This document shows positions 27,309-35,506 of a stretch of 44,924 bases of DNA, one piece after another. Numbering within the stretch: position 1 is the stretch's first letter; every line of letters starts with the position of its first letter. Source of the DNA: a bacterium (GTDB taxonomy: Bacteria; Bacillota_A; Clostridia; Lachnospirales; Lachnospiraceae); the NCBI GenBank assembly GCA_004562915.1, contig SFQZ01000015.1, forward strand, positions 1-44,924. The letters run 5' to 3'. Both the position numbers and the translations under genes were made by a program. Under the pieces are notes generated by a model, which ran no database searches, was not told where the DNA came from, and saw only the letters and a program-made list of their open reading frames with translations.

Positions 27309-29855
27309 TCACATCTTCATCTGGCGGTCAATCCATTCCATAATGATATTCACCACATACTCCTGCTCTCTCTCTGTCATTTCCCGTCCACGGGGGATAT
27401 GATGCCATTTTTCCAGGCATCCTCTGCAGCAGGTAGCCGTGGCGTGCTGTGCCACAAAGACCGGATGTCCACGCATAGGTGTTTGTTTTCCGTCATTAGG
27501 GGGATGGGCCGGTACCAGTCGTTTCTGTACAAAATCCCGTGCATGACTGTGAATAGTATCCATTCCTTTGTCTGACACATAATAACGGTCATTGGATTTT
27601 AATAAAAAACTGCTCCGGAATTTTGACTGTGACAGTCGTCTCCACAAATTTTCTTCATACACTGTCGGAACTGCAGAAACCACTGACATCTTTCTCGAGT
27701 CTGATTCCATCGACTGCAACTCCTGACTTCCGATTTTTAATCGATCCGCCAGCTTTGTATTTCTCTCTGTAGTCGTTTCATTTTTGATGGCATAGTAAAC
27801 AGCTTTCTTTTCTCCGATCAGCACCAGAATCTTTTTTGCTCTCGTCACCCCGGTGTAAAGGAGATTTCGCTGCAGCATGACAAAATGGCTCATGGTAAAT
27901 GGCATGACCACAATGGGATATTCGCTTCCCTGCGCTTTGTGGATTGTGACCGCATAAGCCAGCACCAGTTCATCCAGTTCTGTCACATCATAAATCACAT
28001 CTCTGCCATCAAAATCCACCGTTAGTTCCCGTTCTTCCATGTCCACTTTTGTTACCGTACCTATGTCACCATTAAAAACTTCCTTCTCATAATCATTACG
28101 GATCTGCATGACCTTATCATGAAGCCGATACTGAGTGCCTCCTCTGTGAAGGAAAATCTTCGTAGGATTCATGGCCTCCTGCAACAGCTGATTCAGATTT
28201 GCCGCGCCGCAAATACCCTTTTGCATAGGTGTCAGTACCTGAATATCTTTAAACGCATCCACGTGATAATATCTGGGAAGATTTTGTGTGCAATATCTCA
28301 CCAGTGTATCCACAACTTCTTCATTGGTCGCCTTCCCGGCAAAGAAGAAATCGGCGTCTTTCCCGCCACGCATGTCTATAGCTTCCCCTTTATTGATTCT
28401 ATGAGCATTCATGATGATTCGACTTCCCTGCGCCTGACGAAAGATTCTCGTAAGCCGCACCACAGGAATCCGCCCGGAATCTATAATGTCTTTCAAGACA
28501 TTTCCGGCACCCACACTGAGAAGCTGGTCGGTATCGCCAACCAGAATCAGAGACATATGTTCCGGAATTGCCTTCAGCAGATTATACATAAGCATTACAT
28601 CCACCATGGAGCATTCGTCCAGAATCAAAACATCCCCTTCCAGTGGTTTTTCTTCATTCTTCTGATAGCCCTCCGGCGGTTTAAATTCCAGCAGGCGGTG
28701 TATCGTCTTTGCTTCCATCCCGGTTGCCTCAGACATTCTTTTCGCTGCTCTTCCCGTGGGGGCAGCCAGCAGAATCCTGCATCCCGCCAACCGATAGGCA
28801 GTAATAATACCCATCGTTGTTGTAGTCTTTCCAGTACCGGGTCCACCGGTCAGTACCATTACTTTCGAAGAAATCGCTGTCCGTACTGCCTCCAACTGAA
28901 TCTCATCATAGGAAATATCTGACTGGCTGACAACTTTTTGCACGATTTTATCCGGATCTACCTTGACTTTTCTTCCTGCCTCCAGAAGCCGGATTATGCG
29001 CTTCGCACATCCTGTTTCGGAGAAATAAAAAGGCGGCAGATAAATAGCCTCCTCTTCTTTGACAACATCACCGGTGCGGATCATCTCATCCACTGTAATC
29101 TCCAGTTCCGGTGCATCCACATCCAAAAGTTCAATCGCCTTTTTGATCAACTGCTCCCGGACAGCATAACAATGCCCGCTTTCCGATAACTTGTTCAGCG
29201 TGTAAAGAATCCCACTTCGAAGTCTTACAAATTTTCCTTTTTCAATCCCCATCTTCCCCGCAATGACATCTGCAGTCTTAAATCCGATTCCCCAGATATC
29301 ATCCGCCAGACGATATGGATTCTCTTTGACAATCTGGATACTTTCACTGCCATAGGTTTTGAAAATCTTCGTAGCATGAGATGTACTCACTTCGTTACTC
29401 TGAAGAAACAGCATAATATTTTTGATTTCTTTTTGTTCCTTCCAACTGTTTTTGATCCGTTCCACACGGACTTTTCCGATACCTTCTACTTCAATCAGGG
29501 AATCCGGATTTTCCTCGATGACATCCAGTGTATCTTTTCCGAATTTTCCCACGATCCGCTTTGCGAACTTCGGACCGACTCCTTTAATCAGACCGGAACC
29601 CAGATATTTTTCAATTCCATAGACGGTTGCCGGGAGCGTCTCCTCAAACTTCTCCACAGAAAACTGCTTTCCGTATCTGGCATCCATTTTCCAGAAACCA
29701 TCCAACGACAAAACAGAACCCACATGAGTATCCGGCATGGTCCCTACAACGGTCACCAAGTCATTGTAATTTTTCACGGCGCACTTAAGTACGGTGTATC
29801 CGTTTTCCGTATTCTGATATGTAATTCTTTCCACTACGCAGCGTAAGTGCTCCAT
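27309..29855 (-). CDS. recD2: RecD2-type helicase with fused DUF4186 domain
   Basis: The first 735 residues or so form a RecD2 5'-3' DNA helicase: OB-like and helix-hairpin-helix N-terminal part, Walker A TGGPGTGKTTTT near residue 337, Walker B DECSMVD near 415, ILVGDTDQLLSVGAG, and the C-terminal UvrD-like motif AYAVTIHKAQGSEYP. Residues of about 736-848 are different: LWRRLSQSKFRSSFLL, NDGKQTPMRGHPVF and ATATCCRGCLEKWHHIPRGR identify DUF4186, normally a separate small protein with a Cys-rich core. The ATG at 29855 overlaps the MFS stop (TGATG). Cys and His in the added domain could bind a metal; this is inference. Confidence 0.9.
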   Translation of the reverse strand: MEHLRCVVERITYQNTENGYTVLKCAVKNYNDLVTVVGTMPDTHVGSVLSLDGFWKMDARYGKQFSVEKFEETLPATVYGIEKYLGSGLIKGVGPKFAKRIVGKFGKDTLDVIEENPDSLIEVEGIGKVRVERIKNSWKEQKEIKNIMLFLQSNEVSTSHATKIFKTYGSESIQIVKENPYRLADDIWGIGFKTADVIAGKMGIEKGKFVRLRSGILYTLNKLSESGHCYAVREQLIKKAIELLDVDAPELEITVDEMIRTGDVVKEEEAIYLPPFYFSETGCAKRIIRLLEAGRKVKVDPDKIVQKVVSQSDISYDEIQLEAVRTAISSKVMVLTGGPGTGKTTTTMGIITAYRLAGCRILLAAPTGRAAKRMSEATGMEAKTIHRLLEFKPPEGYQKNEEKPLEGDVLILDECSMVDVMLMYNLLKAIPEHMSLILVGDTDQLLSVGAGNVLKDIIDSGRIPVVRLTRIFRQAQGSRIIMNAHRINKGEAIDMRGGKDADFFFAGKATNEEVVDTLVRYCTQNLPRYYHVDAFKDIQVLTPMQKGICGAANLNQLLQEAMNPTKIFLHRGGTQYRLHDKVMQIRNDYEKEVFNGDIGTVTKVDMEERELTVDFDGRDVIYDVTELDELVLAYAVTIHKAQGSEYPIVVMPFTMSHFVMLQRNLLYTGVTRAKKILVLIGEKKAVYYAIKNETTTERNTKLADRLKIGSQELQSMESDSRKMSVVSAVPTVYEENLWRRLSQSKFRSSFLLKSNDRYYVSDKGMDTIHSHARDFVQKRLVPAHPPNDGKQTPMRGHPVFVAQHATATCCRGCLEKWHHIPRGREMTEREQEYVVNIIMEWIDRQMKM

Positions 29856-31000
29856 CAGTCTTCCATCCTTCTGCAAAGTATGCTAAACACCAAAATCCCC
29901 ACACACGGTACGATATTACAAAGCATTCCTGCCCGCAGGCTCACTCCCTCTGCCACGAGACCGAGAATCCATGGCATCAGGATTGCGCCGAGTCCCGCCG
30001 CAGGCAGCATAATCCCCATACTTGCAGCGTTCAGCATATTTCCTGCACCTGCCACACCTGTCGGATTCACACCTGCCATCGCAAATGAAAATGCAAACAG
30101 CATCAGGATCGCCATCCAGCCGGTATTGGAAAAAATCAGACCGGCATACAAAATAACGCAGCCAGCGCCCATAATTGCCAGTGCTTTAAAACGATCTTTG
30201 ATCGGGAAAACAAAGGCAATCAGCAGTCTGGTAATTAAGGTTGCTCCCCACATGATCGTCAACGTATAATTGGCCAGTGTACCCGATAAAATACCATTTC
30301 CTTTATAGTAGGTAACCATCCAGCCGGTCACACTGGTCTCTGCTGCATTCTGACAGAAAATAAGTCCTGTAATCAGCCAGAATTTCTTTTCCTTTAAAAA
30401 GCTCCAATCCGTCTTTCCCTTTTTTCCGTCCTTTTGTACTGCACTTCTTCCGGGAAATTTGACAGCTATAAAAACAAGCCAGGGTGCAATACCCGCACCT
30501 GCAAGTGCATACATCGGGGCAAACTTTCCAGCGAACAGTGCAGCAGCAATCAGAATCGGACCTAAAAGTGCACCACACGCATAGCTCGCATGCATAACAT
30601 TCATACCTTTTGTTCGGTCGTCTGCATTATTTCCCACAAGTACCGTGCAGTTATTGATCGTATTGCCTTTTGCAAAGCCAAGCAGTAAAAATGCCAGCAT
30701 AAACAGCCACATGTAATTTCCCAATGTCATAAAAAGATATCCCAGTGCATAACCGCTCGTCAGTATCAGCACCGTCGCTCTGGTACCAAGCTTTAATGGT
30801 AAAATGGCAGATGCAAAACCCGCCACCAGATTTCCAATATTCATAAGTGACAGCAATGTTCCCGTCACTCCATAGGCAAATCCATAATACTCCTGCAGCT
30901 GACTCACGATCACGCCGCTGCTCATCGCACAGATGCCACTGAAGAAAAAGGCGATACAGCCCATTCTATACAGCTTTGTTTTTTTATCCGATGAATTCAT
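29855..31000 (-). CDS. Major facilitator superfamily transporter
   Basis: This 381-residue membrane protein has 12 predicted helices in two halves. The N-terminal half shows YGVTGTLLSLMNIGNLVAG and LLGFAKGNTINNCTVLVGNNADDRTKG; the second half VTGWMVTYYKG and FAFSFAMAGVNPTG. The pattern recalls sugar or fucose/oxalate-like MFS members, but no substrate can be named. It is the first gene of the operon leading to RecD2, CYTH, RmlD-like and PGI proteins, with a GAGGATAAGG site before the ATG. Divergent from it is the ECF sigma operon. Confidence 0.85.
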   Translation of the reverse strand: MNSSDKKTKLYRMGCIAFFFSGICAMSSGVIVSQLQEYYGFAYGVTGTLLSLMNIGNLVAGFASAILPLKLGTRATVLILTSGYALGYLFMTLGNYMWLFMLAFLLLGFAKGNTINNCTVLVGNNADDRTKGMNVMHASYACGALLGPILIAAALFAGKFAPMYALAGAGIAPWLVFIAVKFPGRSAVQKDGKKGKTDWSFLKEKKFWLITGLIFCQNAAETSVTGWMVTYYKGNGILSGTLANYTLTIMWGATLITRLLIAFVFPIKDRFKALAIMGAGCVILYAGLIFSNTGWMAILMLFAFSFAMAGVNPTGVAGAGNMLNAASMGIMLPAAGLGAILMPWILGLVAEGVSLRAGMLCNIVPCVGILVFSILCRRMED

Positions 31001-31191
31001 ACCTTATCCTCATGTAATATATAACTTTTGTGATTTCTTTGAAATCATACCATTTTAAGCATAAGATTTCAACAAGCTCCCGACACTGTACCGGTTATGT
31101 TTTTATAGAAAAAATGAAATTTCATGCAAGGTTTCTGATCGGACTGTCGTTCTATATGTGAAAGCACAAAACAACAGGATTGTTTTGCCGG

Positions 31192-31220
31192 ATGACAAAA
31201 AGAAATCAAAGCACTATAAT
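31192..31220 (+). promoter_or_regulatory. Promoter of the ECF sigma operon
   Basis: ATGACA (31192-31197) and a perfect TATAAT (31215-31220) are 17 bases apart. The start of transcription predicted near 31227 excludes the earlier in-frame start codons and supports the GTG at 31245. Confidence 0.6.
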
Positions 31221-31244
31221 AAAATCATGGGAGGTGGTATAAAA

Positions 31245-31730
31245 GTGCGAAGCGAACAAGAAACGAACCGTGCTATTGCACTCTATTCTGACATGATCCG
31301 GCATATCTGTCTCTATCATTTGAAGAGCATTGAAGACACGGAAGATGTCTTTCAGAATGTGTTTTTAAAATATTTACTTTATGACGGAACTTTTATGAAT
31401 GCTGATCACGAAAAAGCATGGTTTATCCGGGTAACGATCAATGCTTGTAAAGACTTTTTGAAGTCTCTGTTCAGACATAAAACCGTCCCATTGGAAACAC
31501 TGACCGAAGAGGCAGCCCATATAGATCCGGATCACAGAGAGGTATTGGAGGCAATTTTGTCTCTTCCTGCAAAATATAAAGATGTGATATATCTCTATTA
31601 TTACGAAGGCTACTCAGCAGCTGAAATTGCCGCTATTATGAAATCGAAAGAAAACACAATCTATTCTCTTTTATCGAGAGGCCGTTCCATACTGAAAGAA
31701 AAATTAGGAGGTGACGAATTTGACAAATAA
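31245..31730 (+). CDS. ECF-type RNA polymerase sigma factor
   Basis: This 161-residue sigma factor has region 2 (ALYSDMIRHICLYHLKSIED with TEDVFQNVFLKYL) and region 4 (ILSLPAKYKDVIYLYYYEGYSAAEIAAIMKSKENTIYSLLSRGR), with no region 1 or 3. The GTG start is ten bases after GGAGG and downstream of the TATAAT box. Its end overlaps the anti-sigma gene by 11 bp, the usual stoichiometric coupling. It probably directs a cell-envelope stress regulon after proteolysis of the anti-sigma factor. Confidence 0.9.
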   Translation: MRSEQETNRAIALYSDMIRHICLYHLKSIEDTEDVFQNVFLKYLLYDGTFMNADHEKAWFIRVTINACKDFLKSLFRHKTVPLETLTEEAAHIDPDHREVLEAILSLPAKYKDVIYLYYYEGYSAAEIAAIMKSKENTIYSLLSRGRSILKEKLGGDEFDK

Positions 31731-32502
31731 AATCCACGATGCATTTGATCAGATCCAAGCATCGGAAGAAATAAAATCTTCTACCATGCAGTTTTTGCAG
31801 ACACAGCGTGAAAAACGCCATCCACATCAGACACGCTTTGTGTGGAGAAATGCTGCCGCTGTATTCCTGGCAATATTCGTGCTTATTCTTGGTGCTGGTG
31901 GCTACTATACAATAAAAATACCGGTTTCTTATGTCAGTATCGATGTAAATCCGTCTCTTGAGCTGGCGCTGAACCGCTTCGACAGAGTTGTATCCGCTAC
32001 TGCCTATAACGACGATGGGGAATCCATTCTGAATTGTGTTAAAGTCAAGGGGGAATCCTATCAGAATGCTATTGATACTCTTGTAGAAAGTGAAGCCCTG
32101 CAGCCCTACCTGACAAAGGATTCCATGTTAACTTTTACAGTAGCTGCCAACGATCCTGAAAAAGCAAATACCATCTTAAATACTATTGAAAACTGCGCCA
32201 GCTGCCAAAATCACCAGGGCAGGGGCTATACGGCAGATGTAACATCTATCGCCAAAGCTCACGAATGTGGTATGTCATTCGGAAAATATAAAGCATATCT
32301 TATCCTGTCAGAATATGACAACAATGTTACCACTGAAGAATGCCGTAATATGTCAATGGCCGAACTGCATCATCAGATTCAGGAACACAAAAACACCAGC
32401 CACAATAATGAAAATACGGATTTTTACGAAGATCAAAACTCCAAAGTTGTGCACGAACAGGAACGCAAACACAAGCATGAACAGGAACATGAGCATGAAT
32501 AA
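31720..32502 (+). CDS. RsgI-like transmembrane anti-sigma factor
   Basis: This 260-residue protein has a short cytoplasmic N-terminus that should hold the sigma factor, one membrane helix (AAAVFLAIFVLILGAGGYYTI, about residues 45-65), and outside it the RsgI middle-domain motif YVSIDVNPSLELALNRFDRV. The end is a striking His/Glu/Lys-rich tail (QERKHKHEQEHEHE), which might bind metal. The TTG at 31720 is preferred over GTG at 31711 because AGGAGG (31706-31711) would overlap the latter. It overlaps the sigma gene and is followed 39 bp later by PrsW, the type of protease that cuts such anti-sigma factors. Confidence 0.87.
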   Translation: MTNKIHDAFDQIQASEEIKSSTMQFLQTQREKRHPHQTRFVWRNAAAVFLAIFVLILGAGGYYTIKIPVSYVSIDVNPSLELALNRFDRVVSATAYNDDGESILNCVKVKGESYQNAIDTLVESEALQPYLTKDSMLTFTVAANDPEKANTILNTIENCASCQNHQGRGYTADVTSIAKAHECGMSFGKYKAYLILSEYDNNVTTEECRNMSMAELHHQIQEHKNTSHNNENTDFYEDQNSKVVHEQERKHKHEQEHEHE

Positions 32503-32541
32503 TAATTTTTTAACCCATGATAAAATAAGGAGGCTGTCATT

Positions 32542-33261
32542 ATGTTCTTTTTAACACCGGTATACTATCTGATTTTAATTTATGTGCTTGCCGCTGTTCT
32601 TCCGGCATTCTTTTTAATGAAATACATATATAAACAAGACACGATCGAGAAAGAACCTCCTTCTTTACTAGGAAGCCTGGTGCTTCGGGGAGTACTGGCT
32701 GCTCTGGTATCCATCGTTCTCGAAATGTTGGGAGAATCCATTCTGAACATTTTGTTTGAACCGGATAACCCCAAATATATCATTCTTCTGGCTTTTTTGG
32801 TTGTTGCCGCCGTAGAAGAAGGTACAAAATTTTTCTTTTTATACCGGCGGACATGGAACGACTATAACTTTAATTATCGATTTGACGGTATCATTTATGC
32901 CGTATTTGTCTCTCTTGGATTTGCTACTTTTGAGAACATAAAATATGTATTCAGCTATGGGCTTTCTGTAGCACTGCCGCGGGCGTTTCTGTCTATTCCG
33001 GGTCATATGGGTTTTTCCGTTGTTATGGGACTGTTCTACGGTCGAGCAAAGCTATGTGATAACCGTGGTAAAGGTTTTAGCTGCAAAATCAATCTCATCC
33101 TAGGATATCTTTCCGCTGTATTTTTGCACGGAGTCTATGATACCTGCTGTATGAGTGGAACAGCAAAGTCCACATTGTTCTTTGTCCTTTTTGTATTGAT
33201 TATGTATCTTATAATCTTTCTGCTCATTAAACATGAATCAAAAACAGATACTCCAGTATAG
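32542..33261 (+). CDS. PrsW-family intramembrane protease
   Basis: This 239-residue polytopic membrane protein (about seven helices) has the PrsW active-site motifs: EEGTK near residue 91, FATFEN near 128, GHMGFSVVMG near 155 and the final HGVYD. In Bacillus subtilis PrsW makes the first cut in the anti-sigma factor RsiW (established). Here it sits directly after an RsgI-like anti-sigma gene, so it likely cleaves that protein to free the ECF sigma factor. An AAGGAGG site precedes the ATG. Confidence 0.88.
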   Translation: MFFLTPVYYLILIYVLAAVLPAFFLMKYIYKQDTIEKEPPSLLGSLVLRGVLAALVSIVLEMLGESILNILFEPDNPKYIILLAFLVVAAVEEGTKFFFLYRRTWNDYNFNYRFDGIIYAVFVSLGFATFENIKYVFSYGLSVALPRAFLSIPGHMGFSVVMGLFYGRAKLCDNRGKGFSCKINLILGYLSAVFLHGVYDTCCMSGTAKSTLFFVLFVLIMYLIIFLLIKHESKTDTPV

Positions 33262-33313
33262 AATATCGGTTTCTCTTCCCGGACAGATTTGCTATTTCCA
33301 TATATTATTGAAC

Positions 33314-33350
33314 GGCAGTTTAAAATCAGAAGTCTCTTTTTTAAACTGCC
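33314..33350. terminator. Shared hairpin between convergent genes
   Basis: GGCAGTTTAAA and TTTAAACTGCC form an 11-bp perfect stem with a T-rich loop end, between the PrsW gene (plus) and the phosphoesterase (minus). It is probably a bidirectional terminator. Confidence 0.6.
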
Positions 33351-33389
33351 GCACATGATATTTACCAAATTTGACTTCACAGCTTCATG

Positions 33390-34550
33390 CTATGCCAGAA
33401 TATCAGCCCAATAATCTGTCTTTTTCATTTTCATAAATTTTTTCAAATCCACAACTTTCTCATTTAGCAGCATAAGTTTTTCTTTCTCTCCATCCCATGG
33501 GTATAATCGATCTGCATGAAAATGCCCCCAGGCCCAGCGCTTATATTCTATCGTTTCTTCAATTTCCCCCAGGTACTTTTCCATAGTCTTATCAACCTGA
33601 CTCTGCTCAATATTGGACAGGAATAAATCTCTTGGTTCGAATGCGATCGGACAGGTATGGGATATAACAAGCTCAAAGGGATTCTGCTCTTTGATCAGCT
33701 TACGTCCATGCTGCATCTCCTCTTCACTTAACTGCTCGTTGGAAAACCAGGGCCAGCCATGCATGAGACGATATTCTTTATCAACGCTGTATGCCCCCGG
33801 CAATGACAAAGTTTTATATCCGCCAAATTTATATACTGCCGGTATATCCTCAAGATATTCCATATGTGGAAATTCTTTTTCCACATATATTGTCCCACCA
33901 TATTTGTTTATTCGTTTCCATTTCTCCGGGTATTTCTGAATTACATCCGTAACTCTCGCTTCATGATTACCTCGCAGGCAGATATAGGTAAACGGAAATT
34001 TCGATAATTTTTCCTTAAAATGCCTGTCTCTCTCCCCTGTTATGGAAATATTTGCTCCTACGTCACCCAATAAAATCATATTATTACGACATTCATCCAA
34101 TTGCAGACGTTCCTTATTTTGATGATAAAAGTACTCTATTGGACTGGAATCACCATGAATATCTCCCAATAAAAACCAATTTTCTTCACGGCATTTTTTC
34201 AAATAAAGCTTTTTATCAAAATAAAATCTCTTTATCGTACCATCAAAACCACTCTCCATTGCAGAACAATGAAGCTTCGCAAACCCATATTTTAACCACC
34301 ATTCAACAGAATATGATTTCAAATCTCCACAACAGTCCCAATCTTCATAACGATCCACATAGCTGCAGATAAGCCCATTTTCATCTATATTATCAACTTT
34401 CACAGCCACATAAACTTCCTTTTTGAACAATTCCAGCACTGCATACTGTTGCTCCGGTGAATACCAGATTTCTGGTACTTCTATATATTTATCGTCCTTG
34501 ATTTTGTATGGACATTTCATCCATCCTTTAATTTTGACTCTCTCTCTCAT
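33390..34550 (-). CDS. Metallophosphoesterase (calcineurin-like)
   Basis: The catalytic half of this 386-residue protein shows the classical two-metal motifs in order: LLGDIHGDSSP, LLGDVGANI, LRGNHEARV, ISHTCPIAF and WGHFHADR. The first 120 residues form an extra domain with no recognised match (WMKCPYKIKDDKYIEVPEIW). The substrate, perhaps a nucleotide or protein phosphate, is unknown. The ATG at 34550 is chosen because GAGGAGAGG lies just upstream; the open frame extends to 34589 without a site. It lies convergent to the PrsW gene. Confidence 0.87.
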   Translation of the reverse strand: MRERVKIKGWMKCPYKIKDDKYIEVPEIWYSPEQQYAVLELFKKEVYVAVKVDNIDENGLICSYVDRYEDWDCCGDLKSYSVEWWLKYGFAKLHCSAMESGFDGTIKRFYFDKKLYLKKCREENWFLLGDIHGDSSPIEYFYHQNKERLQLDECRNNMILLGDVGANISITGERDRHFKEKLSKFPFTYICLRGNHEARVTDVIQKYPEKWKRINKYGGTIYVEKEFPHMEYLEDIPAVYKFGGYKTLSLPGAYSVDKEYRLMHGWPWFSNEQLSEEEMQHGRKLIKEQNPFELVISHTCPIAFEPRDLFLSNIEQSQVDKTMEKYLGEIEETIEYKRWAWGHFHADRLYPWDGEKEKLMLLNEKVVDLKKFMKMKKTDYWADILA

Positions 34551-34578
34551 ATGAACCTCTCCTCTATCAAATTTCTTT

Positions 34579-34815
34579 TTATTGTTCATCTTTATTTTCA
34601 GGAATATATAAAAGATACTGTCTTTTCCATATTTTTCTCCCCACTAAAGATACCAGAACTTCTTCTACTCCCGTAGCAATAAGGACCATCTCTATGAGCG
34701 CCATATAATATGTAATTCCTCTTTCTGAATCACTGTAGAATAAATATCTCCACTGGGGATATTCCGTTAAATCATCTGACTTTTGTTTTTTCCGAATCTG
34801 TTTCCAAACATTATC
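34579..34815 (-). pseudogene. Small coding-like frame without a start codon
   Basis: A 78-codon minus-strand frame reads like protein (for example QWRYLFYSDSERGITYYMAL, then VEEVLVSLVGRKIWKRQYLL). It ends at 34579, 29 bases before the phosphoesterase start, yet it is open only back to a TAG at 34816-34818 and has no ATG, GTG or TTG near its beginning. It may be the tail of a truncated gene once in operon with the phosphoesterase, or start internally at the Met (41 residues). The family is not recognised. Confidence 0.45.
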
Positions 34816-34880
34816 CTAGTATCATAGAAACTAATACATAAACTTGTAAATCCCACCTCCATATGAGCGTTTGATCAGTT

Positions 34881-34998
34881 TAAACCACAGGTTTATAGTT
34901 TTATGAAAACAACTATGGTAATCTTTATACATCGAAGGAAACATCTCCTTCAAAAGAAGTCTTGCAGAAGGCAGACTTCGCAGGGATTCTCTTCCCGC
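34881..34998. ncRNA. Candidate structured RNA: array of five compact hairpins
   Basis: In 118 bases there are five successive stems: TAAACC-aca-GGTTTA, GTTTT-atg-AAAAC, GAAGGA-aacatc-TCCTTC, GAAGTCT-(10)-AGACTTC, and GCaGGGA-ttctct-TCCCGC. Such density is unusual for a spacer. The array lies in an approximately 0.9-kb stretch with no intact gene, about 500 bp upstream of the TROVE/Ro60-like gene. In Deinococcus a Y RNA is encoded upstream of the Ro homologue (established), so a Y-like partner RNA is possible. No tRNA-like module was recognised, and strand and ends are unknown. Confidence 0.35.
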
Positions 34999-35112
34999 TT
35001 CTTACATCATTAGGCGCATACAGCAGCGAAATGAATCAGAGTTATGAGTAAATCTATAATAGCGGTCTTTTTAGGATACAACATCCAGCCATGAAGGCAC
35101 AGGTCAACCGGC

Positions 35113-35153
35113 ATCAGAACCGTTCTGATTGGAGGTGATCCACGTTGAAGTGG
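35113..35153. other. Two further stem-loops in the gap upstream of the TROVE gene
   Basis: ATCAGAA-ccg-TTCTGAT (35113-35129) is a perfect odd palindrome, flanked by CC/GG pairs and partly complementary GGTCA/TGATCC ends. CCAC-gttgaa-GTGG (35140-35153) follows. Neither has a T run. The rest of 35154-35506 holds only a 71-codon minus-strand frame (35114-35329) with no ribosome site and no recognised match. Confidence 0.4.
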
Positions 35154-35506
35154 TACAGAGAAAGGATTTTACTAAAATAATACTCAGAATAGAACTTAAT
35201 CGGATTATTTAAAATCACCACATCGCGTCTCGTTTTCATATATGTAAGTTTTCCGAAGAGATACTTGATTGCATCCATCTCATGGCGGATGAGGCGGGTG
35301 ATTTCATTCTTCTTTCTATCTTCATTCAATAATCTGATGTTCCAAAGCCAACAGAACGGGGGAATTGCGGATCATCCGGATGTTTATCCAAAGATTCGAA
35401 TGAAAATAGTAATTAGATTTGTTTCACCCAAATCCTTCTGCAAATAATAAGAAGAAACTATTTCGATCTGATTCATTCCGATCGGATTGTTGGAAAGGAG
35501 CTAAAC

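Noticed and set aside
28119..28922. A 267-codon plus-strand open frame
   Set aside because: It is antisense to the RecD2 motor domain, which has clear motifs in the other strand; the plus-strand reading has no recognisable domain.
34881..35153. A tRNA or YrlA-type tRNA-like module in the gap upstream of the TROVE gene
   Set aside because: No T-loop/T-arm consensus with a matching acceptor stem could be assembled; only simple hairpins were found.
35114..35329. A 71-codon minus-strand frame (NEDRKKNEITRLIRHEMDAI and following) as a gene
   Set aside because: No ATG start, no ribosome site and no recognised family; it lies in a hairpin-rich spacer. Kept only as a remark.
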